DNA of 55,190 nucleotides from Acidobacteriota bacterium (GTDB lineage: Bacteria; Acidobacteriota; Terriglobia; Terriglobales; Acidobacteriaceae): assembly GCA_021846945.1 (NCBI GenBank), contig JAJZVZ010000012.1, positions 1 through 55,190 of the forward strand, given 5' to 3'. The notes under the pieces are model-generated. The model made no database searches. It was not told the DNA's origin and saw nothing but the letters and a program-made list of their open reading frames with translations. The number at the start of each line of letters is the position of its first letter. The stretch's first letter is position 1. Made by a program: the position numbers and the translations under genes. Below are positions 19,382-27,542 of the stretch, one piece after another.

Positions 19382-20434
19382 ATGCTCATCGACATCGCGC
19401 TTGACGCCGTCGGTTCTGACAAAGCGCCGGAGCCGGAGATTCGCGGAGCAGTTCTAGCCTGCCGTGCGCTGCCGGTACGGGTCCACCTGATTGGGCCGGA
19501 GCCGGACCTGCGCGATCTGCTTGACGAGCACCTCGAAAATGAGGACTTGCCGATCGTCATTCACCATGCATCCGAGCGCATCGCGATGGAAGAAAAGGCC
19601 GCTCAAGCGGTTCGCTCCAAGCGCGACAGTTCCATGCGCGTCGGCCTTAAGCTGGTGCGCGAGGGCAAGGTCTCCGGGTTTGTCACGGCCGGTAACACCG
19701 GCGCGGCCATGGCCACGGCCAAGATGGTGCTGGGCGCATTGCCCGGCGTGGACCGTCCTGCGCTGGCGACGCCCATGCCCACTTCAAAGGGCAATCCCTG
19801 CGTGCTGCTCGACGTAGGCGCCAACGTCGATTGCAAAGCCCATAATCTGGAGCAATTCGCCGTGATGGGCGAGATGTATGCCCGCAGCGTTCTCAAGATT
19901 CACAAGCCGCGCGTAGGTCTGCTCTCGATCGGCGAGGAAGAGACCAAAGGCAACGAGCTGACCCGCGAGGCCTTTCCGCTGCTCAAGGCGCTGCCCATTC
20001 ACTTCATCGGCAACGTTGAAGGCCGTGACATCTTCAACGGCAACGCGGACGTGATCGTCTGCGACGGCTTTGTCGGCAACGTGGCGCTCAAAACCAGCGA
20101 AGGCATCGGGCGCTTTGTTCGCGACGCGCTGCGCGAGTCATTAACGCGGACGGTTACGGCGCAGGTGGGAGCGCTGCTTTCGCGGCGGGCCTTCAACGAT
20201 TTCCGCCGCCGGCTGGACTACACCGAATACGGCGGCGCGCCGCTGCTGGGCGTGCGTGGCGTCTGCATCATCGGCCACGGCTCCTCCAACGACAACGCCA
20301 TCTACAACGGCATTCGCGTGGCCTACGAATTCGCTAAAGCCGGTACCAACGAACGCATCGAACGGGAGTTCGCAGGCCGGCAGAAGCACAGCGTGGCGGC
20401 TCATGAGGCCGGCCACGACGATCCTGTGCAGTGA
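19382..20434 (+). CDS. plsX: Phosphate acyltransferase PlsX
   Basis: The 350-aa protein starts [14 protein letters not shown], matching the PlsX N terminus (DxxGGD-like in most homologues). It keeps [57 protein letters not shown] and [16 protein letters not shown]. PlsX converts acyl-ACP to acyl-phosphate for phospholipid synthesis and acts peripherally at the inner membrane. It starts 15 nt after rpmF. The fab genes that often follow are not here; a Trm112 gene comes next after 42 nt. The C-terminal ~20 residues are a charged extension. Confidence 0.95.
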   Translation: MLIDIALDAVGSDKAPEPEIRGAVLACRALPVRVHLIGPEPDLRDLLDEHLENEDLPIVIHHASERIAMEEKAAQAVRSKRDSSMRVGLKLVREGKVSGFVTAGNTGAAMATAKMVLGALPGVDRPALATPMPTSKGNPCVLLDVGANVDCKAHNLEQFAVMGEMYARSVLKIHKPRVGLLSIGEEETKGNELTREAFPLLKALPIHFIGNVEGRDIFNGNADVIVCDGFVGNVALKTSEGIGRFVRDALRESLTRTVTAQVGALLSRRAFNDFRRRLDYTEYGGAPLLGVRGVCIIGHGSSNDNAIYNGIRVAYEFAKAGTNERIEREFAGRQKHSVAAHEAGHDDPVQ

Positions 20435-20476
20435 ACAGATTTTCAGCAACCCTTTGTTGCCTGTGGTTAGTTCCCT

Positions 20477-20692
20477 ATGCCCGCGAAGTCTTCACCGCAA
20501 CGGCAATTTGATACGGCCCTCCTGAGCCTGCTGGCATGTCCGGCCTGCGGGGGCGAGTTGCGCCTGGACGATTTCCGCCTGGTTTGCGCAGGCTGTGGTC
20601 GTGGCTATCCCATTGTGGAGGGGATCCCGGTGCTGATCGCCGAGCGGGCTGCGCCAATGGATTTTGGTGGCTCAGGCATTCCCCCTGCATGA
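20477..20692 (+). CDS. Trm112/YcaR-family zinc-ribbon protein
   Basis: The 71-aa product contains LLACPACGGEL, LVCAGCGRGYPIVEGIPVLI and a short tail. This is the Trm112-like UPF0434 fold with two CxxC pairs. Eukaryotic Trm112 activates methyltransferases; the bacterial role is unsettled. Its TGA stop overlaps an ATG in the sialidase frame (ATGA at 20689-20692), which would couple translation if that ATG is used. Confidence 0.85.
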   Translation: MPAKSSPQRQFDTALLSLLACPACGGELRLDDFRLVCAGCGRGYPIVEGIPVLIAERAAPMDFGGSGIPPA

Positions 20693-21942
20693 TCCTGAAG
20701 AAAGGAAGCTGGCGGGTGACCAGAACTCGAATTCAGTCTCGGATGCCGGCTGTGGCGCGCCTCCTCTGCCCGGTGATTGCCGGTCTGTTCATGCTGCTTC
20801 CGGCGGCCTGGTCAAAGACTTCCTCTGCTGTCTCCCACGCCAGCGAACTTCGGAGCACAACCCTCTGGGCTGGCGGCGTCGGCGGCTACCAGATCTACCG
20901 CATACCGGGCATTCTAGTGACCAAGCGAGGCACCATTCTTGCTTACGCTGCTGCGCGCCGCGAACTCGACAGAGGTGATTGGTCTGACACGGACATTGTG
21001 CTCCGGCGAAGTACGGACGGTGGCCGCACGTGGGTACCGTCGCGGCGCATCGCGGGCGACGGGCATGGTACGACGGACAACCCGGTCGCAATTGTCGATC
21101 GCGAAACAGGGTCCATTCATTTTCTTTTTCAGAAGGACTACGCGCGCTGCTACTACATGCGCAGCGATGACAACGGGCGAAGCTTCTCGCCGCCCGTTGA
21201 CATCACGTACGTCTTCGACCAGTTTCGCAGGCAGTATGACTGGCACGTGATCGCTCCCGGCGTGGGGCACGCCATCCAACTGCGCAGCGGGCGCCTGCTG
21301 GTTCCTGTCTGGATGTCGCTGGGGAAATTGATGGGGCACAATATCCGCGCGCACCGTCCTTCCGCCATCGCCACGATCTATAGCGACGATCATGGCAGGA
21401 CGTGGAAGCGCGGAGAGATCATCCTCGACAATTCTGCAACCATTCCCAATCCCAGCGAATCCATGGCGGTCCAGCTCGCCGATGGGCGCGTGATGTTGAA
21501 TATTCGGAATGAATCAAAGCGGCATCGCCGGGTCGTTGAGATCAGTCCGGACGGGATCAGCCACTGGTCGGCACCGCGCTTCGACGATCAGCTTTTTGAT
21601 CCCATCTGCGCGGCGAGCATTGTCCGCTACAGCACGCACCCGCCGGATGACCGCAACCGGATTCTCTTTGCCAATCCCGACAGCGAGGACTTTCCCGGAT
21701 CGGGGCCAAAGACGTTTCGCGCCCGCCGGAACCTGACCATCCGGATGAGCTACGACGAGGGCCGGACGTGGCCCGTCAAGCGAGTGCTCGATCCCGGTCC
21801 CTCCGGGTACAGCGATCTCGCGGTTGGCCCTGGCAAGACCATCGACTGCATCTATGAGTCAGGCAAAGCGCAAGATCACGAGTTCAGCGGAGCGCGCATC
21901 GTGGTGGTGCAGTTCAAGCTGGGCTGGCTGCTCGATCACTGA
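20689..21942 (+). CDS. Secreted sialidase (GH33-like, BNR/Asp-box repeats)
   Basis: Two starts are credible: ATG 20689, overlapping the Trm112 stop, or GTG 20716, which has AGGAAG eight nt upstream. A signal peptide (VARLLCPVIAGLFMLLPAAW) follows either. The mature protein has YRIPGI (the FRIP/YRIP arginine of sialidases) and at least four Asp boxes: STDGGRTW, SDDNGRSF, SDDHGRTW and SYDEGRTW. These mark a six-bladed propeller of about 390 residues. Sialidases release terminal sialic acids from glycoconjugates. The convergent MFS transporter and NanA-like aldolase genes immediately downstream support that role. Other BNR-propeller hydrolases remain possible because the catalytic Tyr/Glu pair was not assigned with certainty. 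Confidence 0.85.
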   Translation: MILKKGSWRVTRTRIQSRMPAVARLLCPVIAGLFMLLPAAWSKTSSAVSHASELRSTTLWAGGVGGYQIYRIPGILVTKRGTILAYAAARRELDRGDWSDTDIVLRRSTDGGRTWVPSRRIAGDGHGTTDNPVAIVDRETGSIHFLFQKDYARCYYMRSDDNGRSFSPPVDITYVFDQFRRQYDWHVIAPGVGHAIQLRSGRLLVPVWMSLGKLMGHNIRAHRPSAIATIYSDDHGRTWKRGEIILDNSATIPNPSESMAVQLADGRVMLNIRNESKRHRRVVEISPDGISHWSAPRFDDQLFDPICAASIVRYSTHPPDDRNRILFANPDSEDFPGSGPKTFRARRNLTIRMSYDEGRTWPVKRVLDPGPSGYSDLAVGPGKTIDCIYESGKAQDHEFSGARIVVVQFKLGWLLDH

Positions 21943-21980
21943 ACGTCCTAGCCGGCCGGCGCACGGATCGGTATCGCCAT

Positions 21981-23249
21981 TCACGATTCTGTGACGCCGC
22001 TGCTGCTGGCTGGCGTCCAAGGTGCGACGGCAGGAGGGCGCAACCGGGTGAAGCAAAGAACGGCAATGCACAGCGCGGCGACCAGGATGGACGCAGCGGA
22101 GATTTCCAGTGCCGCGGCAAGTCCCACCGTGCTCTTCAACGCGCCGGCGACCAGCGCCATGACACCACCGCCGATACAGCCCGCGGAGTTGAAGATGCCG
22201 TAAGCGGTGGCGCGCAATTTCTCTGAGATCACCTGGCACAAAACCGGCATCAGGTTGCTATCCCAGAATCCTCTGCCCAGGCCAAAGGAGACCAGACAGG
22301 GAATGAGTACCCACCAGGAATATGTGCCGGCGACCAGCAACAAGCCCGGCCCGGCCAGCATGAGGCCGATGGCCTGCGTCCAGCCGCGCGCCCTGCGGCT
22401 GGTTCGCGACCAGGCATCGGCCAGCCAGCCTCCGATGAGGATTCCGGCAAAGGATGCGGCCTGAATATAGAAAGTCGCCGAAAATCCCGCGGAAGCCAGA
22501 TTCAACTTATAGCGCTCAAAGAGGAAGAGTGGCAGCCATGTATAGACACACCAGAGAGCGATGGAGACCAGAGTCATGGCTGCCAGCAGGAGCAGGAATG
22601 CGCCGTTGCCGGCGAGTTCCGCAATCGCAACGGAAAACGGCAGCTTGTTTGTCTCTTTATCCGTTACCCGTACTTGCCTTGGCGGGTCTTTCAGGCTGAA
22701 CGTCAACAGAAGCAGATAGAACAAGCCGCCCGTACCGAGCACATAAAAGACAACGTGCCAGCCGTAATACTCGCCGATCCATCCGCCGGCGACTCCGCCG
22801 AAGACGATGCCGGCATACAGGCCGCTTTGGTGCAGCCCGACCGCGCGCGAACGGGACGCTTCGCAGTGGTAGTCGGCGATGAGGGCCAATGCCGCGGGAA
22901 TGTAGCACGCCTCGCTCAAGCCCATCAGCGCCTGTGCCGTCAACACTTCCGCGTAGGTGTGGGCCAGCCCCAGAAAGAGCGTAACCAGCGACCAGATGCC
23001 AAAGCTTGCCAGGATCACGTTGCGGCGGCTGAACCGGTCTGCCAGGTATCCCACAAAAGGACTTACCGCGCCGTAAACCCAGAGGAAGATGGTTCCCAGC
23101 AAGCCCAGTTGCACGCTTGACAGGTGAAGATCGGCGCGCAACAGCGGGAAGAGTGTGAAGATAACCTGGCGGTCTACGTAGTTCAGCGCCGCCACGACCC
23201 AGAGGAGCGCGACTACGAGCCAGGGATAGATCGATCGCTTCTGCGTCAT
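21981..23249 (-). CDS. MFS transporter, probable sialic-acid/sugar-acid importer
   Basis: The start is ATG 23249, overlapping the stop of the aldolase gene by four bases (ATGA), so the two are translationally coupled. The 422-aa protein has about 12 membrane helices. It shows the MFS loop 2-3 motif GYLADRFSRRNVI, a central cytoplasmic loop (SLKDPPRQVRVTDKET) and GGWLADAWSRTSRRARG in the second half. The family is solute:H+ symport, close in look to the ACS/NanT-type carriers. The partner genes point to N-acetylneuraminate or a related 2-keto sugar acid, which is inference. Confidence 0.85.
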   Translation of the reverse strand: MTQKRSIYPWLVVALLWVVAALNYVDRQVIFTLFPLLRADLHLSSVQLGLLGTIFLWVYGAVSPFVGYLADRFSRRNVILASFGIWSLVTLFLGLAHTYAEVLTAQALMGLSEACYIPAALALIADYHCEASRSRAVGLHQSGLYAGIVFGGVAGGWIGEYYGWHVVFYVLGTGGLFYLLLLTFSLKDPPRQVRVTDKETNKLPFSVAIAELAGNGAFLLLLAAMTLVSIALWCVYTWLPLFLFERYKLNLASAGFSATFYIQAASFAGILIGGWLADAWSRTSRRARGWTQAIGLMLAGPGLLLVAGTYSWWVLIPCLVSFGLGRGFWDSNLMPVLCQVISEKLRATAYGIFNSAGCIGGGVMALVAGALKSTVGLAAALEISAASILVAALCIAVLCFTRLRPPAVAPWTPASSSGVTES

Positions 23250-24148
23250 CTTCCCGCCGCCGTGGATGCCAGCAGCTTTTGGCCCAGTTCTGTTGCAAGA
23301 GCCCGCGCGCGCAGGTCCGCTTTCTCTGTGCTGTTGAGCTCCCGGCGCGGCAGCACGCATGTTCCGCAATCGATGCCCGTCCATTGGAGCATTTGCTTGA
23401 CCACGGGCTGAATGGGGTAGGCGAGCAAAACCTGGATGAGCTCGTTGATATGGTGCTGCACGTGTCGGGCAAGCTCCCATTCGCCACGCATCGCGTGTTG
23501 GTGGAGCTGCACAAAACTGTCAGGCATGAGATTGTAGGTGCTGCCAATGCCTCCATTTGCACCGGCGATCAGCCCCGAGGCCAGCATCTCATCGCTTCCT
23601 GCAAGGACGACGAATCCTGCCTTTCGTATCGCCCACAACATGAAGAAATCGGAGTCGGTAAACTTCAGCCCGACGATGTTCGGTATCGCGCACAGCTCCA
23701 GAATTTGCTCCGTGGTGCGAATGGCGGTTGAGAGAGAAGGGAAATAGTAAATCAGAAGCGGCACCGCGGAGGCCGCTGCGATGGCCTGGTAGTAGCTCTT
23801 CACTTCCGCGAAGGAGTAGCTCCCCGCTGGCGGCAGACTGCTGACGTAGTGAGCGCCCGCGGCTCCCGCGTGCCTGGCTAATTGCACCGCATCCCGAGTG
23901 GAAGACGCTCCGACATGAACGATGACTTTGGCGCCCGGAGGCGAGCAACGGACTGCGCACTCGGCGGCGGCCTTTCTGGCGTCAAGCGAGAGCTGCAGTC
24001 CTTCGCCGGTTTGTCCGCAGACGTAAACTCCGTGCACTCCGGCCCGGTAGACACGCTCAAGCAACTGCTCGTAGGGCTTTGCCTGAAATTCATCTGCCTG
24101 GTTGGTGGGTGTTACCAGCGCAGGAAAAATCCCACACAGCTCGCTCAT
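23246..24148 (-). CDS. N-acetylneuraminate lyase-like aldolase (DapA/NanA superfamily)
   Basis: The chosen start, ATG 24148 (MSELCGIF), gives the family-typical short N terminus and 300 aa; ATG 24169 is an alternative. The TIM barrel has the Schiff-base Lys162 in GLKFTDSD and a Tyr pair in LIYYFPS (about residue 134), positions matching NanA. GGIGSTYNLMPDSF is also close to the NanA sequence. At the carboxylate-binding loop the usual GSTGE reads GQTGE, so Ser is replaced by Gln, which may alter substrate choice. NanA cleaves sialic acid to N-acetylmannosamine and pyruvate. It is the first gene of a two-gene operon with the MFS carrier and is convergent with the sialidase. Another 2-keto-3-deoxy sugar-acid aldolase activity is possible. 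Confidence 0.8.
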   Translation of the reverse strand: MSELCGIFPALVTPTNQADEFQAKPYEQLLERVYRAGVHGVYVCGQTGEGLQLSLDARKAAAECAVRCSPPGAKVIVHVGASSTRDAVQLARHAGAAGAHYVSSLPPAGSYSFAEVKSYYQAIAAASAVPLLIYYFPSLSTAIRTTEQILELCAIPNIVGLKFTDSDFFMLWAIRKAGFVVLAGSDEMLASGLIAGANGGIGSTYNLMPDSFVQLHQHAMRGEWELARHVQHHINELIQVLLAYPIQPVVKQMLQWTGIDCGTCVLPRRELNSTEKADLRARALATELGQKLLASTAAGR

Positions 24149-24355
24149 CTCTCGCTTCACTCCATTCATTTGCCCGGCAACGCACGATCACCCCGAAAGG
24201 GACACCGCATGCATTCCAGGCCAACCTTCAATCGCCTCTTATAGCAATATCACCGACTGCGTTCTGCGCCGGTGTGGCCTTCATTCGCTGACGGCCAAAT
24301 TCTGTACCATGCAGAACGCGAACTGATTCAGGGCTTTTTCGCCAGCCCGCGTTGA

Positions 24356-26377
24356 CTACGCTCCGCCCATGATCCTGAGGAACGAGTGGACGTGCAAATC
24401 GGGCAGTGTGCCCTGCCACTCGCCTGCTTTGTATTCGCCTGCGAGGATGCTTCCTTCCGGCTCCAGGACGACGCGGGAAGGCGCCTGCGGCAGCCGGAGG
24501 CGCAGGCGTATCGGCCCGGTGCGGGGCACTACTCCCTGGTGCCTAAACTGGCCCGTTACCGGCACACCCGCAGTGTTGATCAGGTGAACCAGTGTCTGGC
24601 CCTCTTTGCGGCGCAGCACGACTTCCACCTCCGGATAGTCGCCTTCAAGGGAGACGGAGGGCGCATGCAACGGCTGCAGGAGTAAGCGCGCCAGCGAGCG
24701 GAGGATGGGCGTATCGGCGTTTCCATAGGAAGAAGCGATGGGGCCCGGGCAAACCACGGCGGCTCCCCGGCCGTGCCGCACCTGGGCGGCGATGGGAATA
24801 GCATTCTTGCGCGCGTCGGGCGTGGGATAGGCGGCCGCTACCACATCGGACTGTGGAGCGCTAACTCCGACCCAGTTACCCGAGATCTGAGCGAAGCCGG
24901 CTTCGTCGGCCACATAGTATGTGTGCTGCTGGGCAGGGCCAGCCAGTGGCAGAGGGAGAGCGCTCGAGAAAAGCCGGGCATTCTCTGCGCCGAAGAGCAG
25001 CAGCTTGCCCCCGTTGGCGACGTAGGTGGCGAGGGTCGCGGCCGCATCGCTACCGATGTCCTGCCAGTCGGGAAGGACGATGAGCGGATATTGCGCGGCA
25101 CTCTCGGCGGCCTGCCAGTCGGGAATCAGATCGACGGAGTAGCCCATAGCGAGCAGCAGATCCACGGCCCCTGCCGCGGGCGCCTCGGCGTTTCCCCAGC
25201 CGCCAAAGGGGCGTCTGGCGGTGCGGTAAAGCGTGCGGCCGGAGAAGAATACGCCCACCTCAGGCAGGCTTTGCGAGCGAAACGACCAGCGCTGGCGCTG
25301 GCGGCAAAAGGCGGCCACGGTGGAGGCTGCGTGGACTACGCGGTCATCGATCCAGCCGGCCCGTGTGGGGACGTAGTAGATCTGGTATGCGCCGCCTTGT
25401 GCCAGCACAATGGCTGCCTCCTGCTCCAACTCGACGGCGGGCTTGGCGGACTGGTTCCGGAACTGCGTACCTTTTTCGAAGCCCCAGGACATCAGGTCCC
25501 AGGGTTTGCCGCAGCGCGAGATATAGCGCGCTTCGATGCGGGCCTGCCGCGCCGCCGCCTGATCGGCCAGATCGCCGGAGAGGTAGTCAAGCGGCAGGGT
25601 TGGCCGCTCCGGGGCGAAGGTCGAGTACATCCAGTTGCTGGTGATCTGGTAACCGGGCCGGGAGCGGTGCAGGGCGTCCGCATAGCGGGCCACGTACTGG
25701 CGGAACTGCTCGCGCTGCATGTCGAGAAACTCGATCCAGCCCTGATCGCCGGGTTCCTTGGGGAGCGTGGCGATGCCGGTCTGGGCCTGAAACCTGCTCT
25801 GTGCGGCCTCGCAGTAGTCGGGCGTGACCGCCCAGCAGTCGCCGTCCACCCATGAGCCGTCCAGATCGTAGTTGTGGGCTACTTCCTCCAACTCGGGAAT
25901 CATCAGGTTCTGCTCATAGGCGCTGTAGAGGCTGGTTTCACGGCTGGAAGGCTTGCCGTCGGGGCCGATGCACGCCCAGTCGGGATGCCGGGTGACGGCG
26001 AGGGCGTCGAGGACGCCGGAGAAGTGGTTATAGAGAGCGACGCCGTGGGCAGCGGTCACGCGGCGCCAGATTGCGAGCGAATCCTTCACGATGCCGGGGG
26101 CGGACATGCCGGTTTTGGAGGGGAATCCCAGGTAGCCGGGGTGGCCCTTGGAGTCGTACTGGACAAAGTCGGGATGCACGCTCTCCAGCAGATGGGCAAC
26201 CATGGCATCCGCCAGGTCGCGGCCGAGGTCCTTATCCTGCGCCGTGGGATGCAGGTCGAAGTGGAGACCGAAAAAGCAGTCCTTGCGCTTCAGGCGCGGT
26301 GGCTCGGCGGCATTGGCTGTGTGCGCCAGCAGAACAGCGGACGATGCGGCTAGAAATTCCCTGCGGTTGAGCTTCAT
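24356..26377 (-). CDS. Tat-exported putative glycoside hydrolase with barrel and GATase1-like domains
   Basis: This 673-aa protein starts at ATG 26377 behind GGGGGAAAG. The N terminus, NRREFLAASSAVLLAH, is a clear Tat signal. The first ~340 residues look like a TIM barrel of the hypothetical-glycosidase/alpha-fucosidase-like kind: FFGLHFDLHP, DSKGHPGYLGFPSK, GVALYNHFSGV, LDGSWVDGDCWAV (candidate acid residues in WVDGD). A middle domain (LLLAMGYSVDLIPDW to YVANGGKLLLFG, about 400-490) resembles the beta-galactosidase trimerisation/GATase1 fold. A C-terminal beta domain follows. I do not recognise a characterised relative and cannot name a substrate. It is upstream of nothing obvious; the sialic-acid genes lie downstream on the same strand. 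Confidence 0.65.
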   Translation of the reverse strand: MKLNRREFLAASSAVLLAHTANAAEPPRLKRKDCFFGLHFDLHPTAQDKDLGRDLADAMVAHLLESVHPDFVQYDSKGHPGYLGFPSKTGMSAPGIVKDSLAIWRRVTAAHGVALYNHFSGVLDALAVTRHPDWACIGPDGKPSSRETSLYSAYEQNLMIPELEEVAHNYDLDGSWVDGDCWAVTPDYCEAAQSRFQAQTGIATLPKEPGDQGWIEFLDMQREQFRQYVARYADALHRSRPGYQITSNWMYSTFAPERPTLPLDYLSGDLADQAAARQARIEARYISRCGKPWDLMSWGFEKGTQFRNQSAKPAVELEQEAAIVLAQGGAYQIYYVPTRAGWIDDRVVHAASTVAAFCRQRQRWSFRSQSLPEVGVFFSGRTLYRTARRPFGGWGNAEAPAAGAVDLLLAMGYSVDLIPDWQAAESAAQYPLIVLPDWQDIGSDAAATLATYVANGGKLLLFGAENARLFSSALPLPLAGPAQQHTYYVADEAGFAQISGNWVGVSAPQSDVVAAAYPTPDARKNAIPIAAQVRHGRGAAVVCPGPIASSYGNADTPILRSLARLLLQPLHAPSVSLEGDYPEVEVVLRRKEGQTLVHLINTAGVPVTGQFRHQGVVPRTGPIRLRLRLPQAPSRVVLEPEGSILAGEYKAGEWQGTLPDLHVHSFLRIMGGA

Positions 26378-26528
26378 CTTTCCCCCTTACGGACAGTGGC
26401 GCCGCGCCGCCGAATCACGGCGCGCGCAAGCGTGCACCAGTGTAAACCGCGGCGCGCAATTGCGTCAGGCTACGGTTAATGAAGTAATGGCTGTTTGTCT
26501 GAGAAGAAAGCCCGCGAACACCGGCGGC

Positions 26529-27263
26529 TTAATGCGGAACGGCTTCGCAGCCGTCCACTTCGCCGCGCGGGCGGAAGAGGCAATCGAAGTCAACCGCCGA
26601 CGCTTTATCCCTACCGTGATAGCCCACCGCCTGAATTTGCGCGGGAACGAAGCCGGCGTCGAACATATACTTGAGCGCCTCATGGAAATGCCATTCCCCC
26701 TGATACGTGTGAATGACCGGCAGCTCCATCAAAATGCCCGCCGCTTGCAGGATGGTCTGCCTGGCGCCCTCCATGACCTGTCTTTCGTAGCCTTGAGTGT
26801 CGATCTTCAGCAGCAGATCCTGCCCCCCCAGGAATGGCGCGGCAACCTGATCGAGCGTATAAATCGGAACCTCTTCCGTGTGATCCACCGTCATCCGATC
26901 GTCATGGAGCCGGGCGACATCGCTTAAATCGAGAATTGAGTTGAATACGGAGAGCTTGGAGGCATGCAGAGTGGCCGTTCCCGATGCCGCGCCCAAGCCG
27001 CAATGATGAGCCTGCCAGTTGCCGTCTGCTGCTGCTCTTCTGGCAAGAATCTCGAATGCGGACTGAGTGGGCTCAAAGGAAACGATTCTGCCGCGATACC
27101 CGTCAGCCCGCAGTGATTCGCCAAACTGGCCAATATTCGCACCTACGTCGATCACCGTGCCGATCTTTCGGCTTTCGATAAAATCCATGAGGTCTCGAAC
27201 CCGCCGCCTTCCGACGTGTATGATCCCGAGACGCCTGTAGACAGCGCGTGTGATGCGATTCAC
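26529..27263 (-). CDS. FkbM-family SAM-dependent methyltransferase
   Basis: The start is GTG 27263. The 244-aa product has the SAM-binding motif TVIDVGANIGQFGESL (residues about 36-51), the acidic FEPTQSAFEIL, and the FkbM-typical LLKIDTQGYERQVMEGA plus PIYTLDQV. FkbM methyltransferases O-methylate sugars or polyketides in exopolysaccharide and glycan clusters. The protein is cytoplasmic with no signal. Neighbours do not form a synthesis cluster, so the acceptor is unknown. Confidence 0.88.
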   Translation of the reverse strand: MNRITRAVYRRLGIIHVGRRRVRDLMDFIESRKIGTVIDVGANIGQFGESLRADGYRGRIVSFEPTQSAFEILARRAAADGNWQAHHCGLGAASGTATLHASKLSVFNSILDLSDVARLHDDRMTVDHTEEVPIYTLDQVAAPFLGGQDLLLKIDTQGYERQVMEGARQTILQAAGILMELPVIHTYQGEWHFHEALKYMFDAGFVPAQIQAVGYHGRDKASAVDFDCLFRPRGEVDGCEAVPH

Positions 27264-27362
27264 CTGGGGGCACTCCGCTTCACTCTATAGTAATTGGGGC
27301 CGTGGCGGGCCACGCGCTGCGCGGGGCGAAGTGCTGGGCAAGGGCTTGAATTGGCTGGAGGA

Positions 27363-27542
27363 CTACCGCTGCCGGTAGAAGGGGAGAACGATCAGCATGG
27401 CGAAGAAAATGGCCGCACCCAGAGCAAGAGCGATCAGGCTATAGAGAAGCACAAGGCTGGGGCCCTGGGAAGACTGGTCTGCGATTGCTTCTTCGGGTTC
27501 CGCGTCTTCGCGGCGGGGAGGCAGGATCTTCGGATCACTCAT
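27363..27542 (-). CDS. 59-aa single-helix membrane microprotein overlapping the permease gene
   Basis: A short frame starts at ATG 27542, inside the last codons of the permease gene (8-nt overlap, ATGAGTGA), and ends at TAG 27363. The product has a polar, acidic N half (MSDPKILPPRREDAEPEE) and one hydrophobic helix (SLIALALGAAIFFAMLIVL, about residues 35-53) with a short basic tail FYRQR. Overlap, same strand and sensible codon use argue that it is real and co-translated with the permease. The function is unknown; an accessory subunit of the permease is a plausible inference. Confidence 0.65.
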   Translation of the reverse strand: MSDPKILPPRREDAEPEEAIADQSSQGPSLVLLYSLIALALGAAIFFAMLIVLPFYRQR

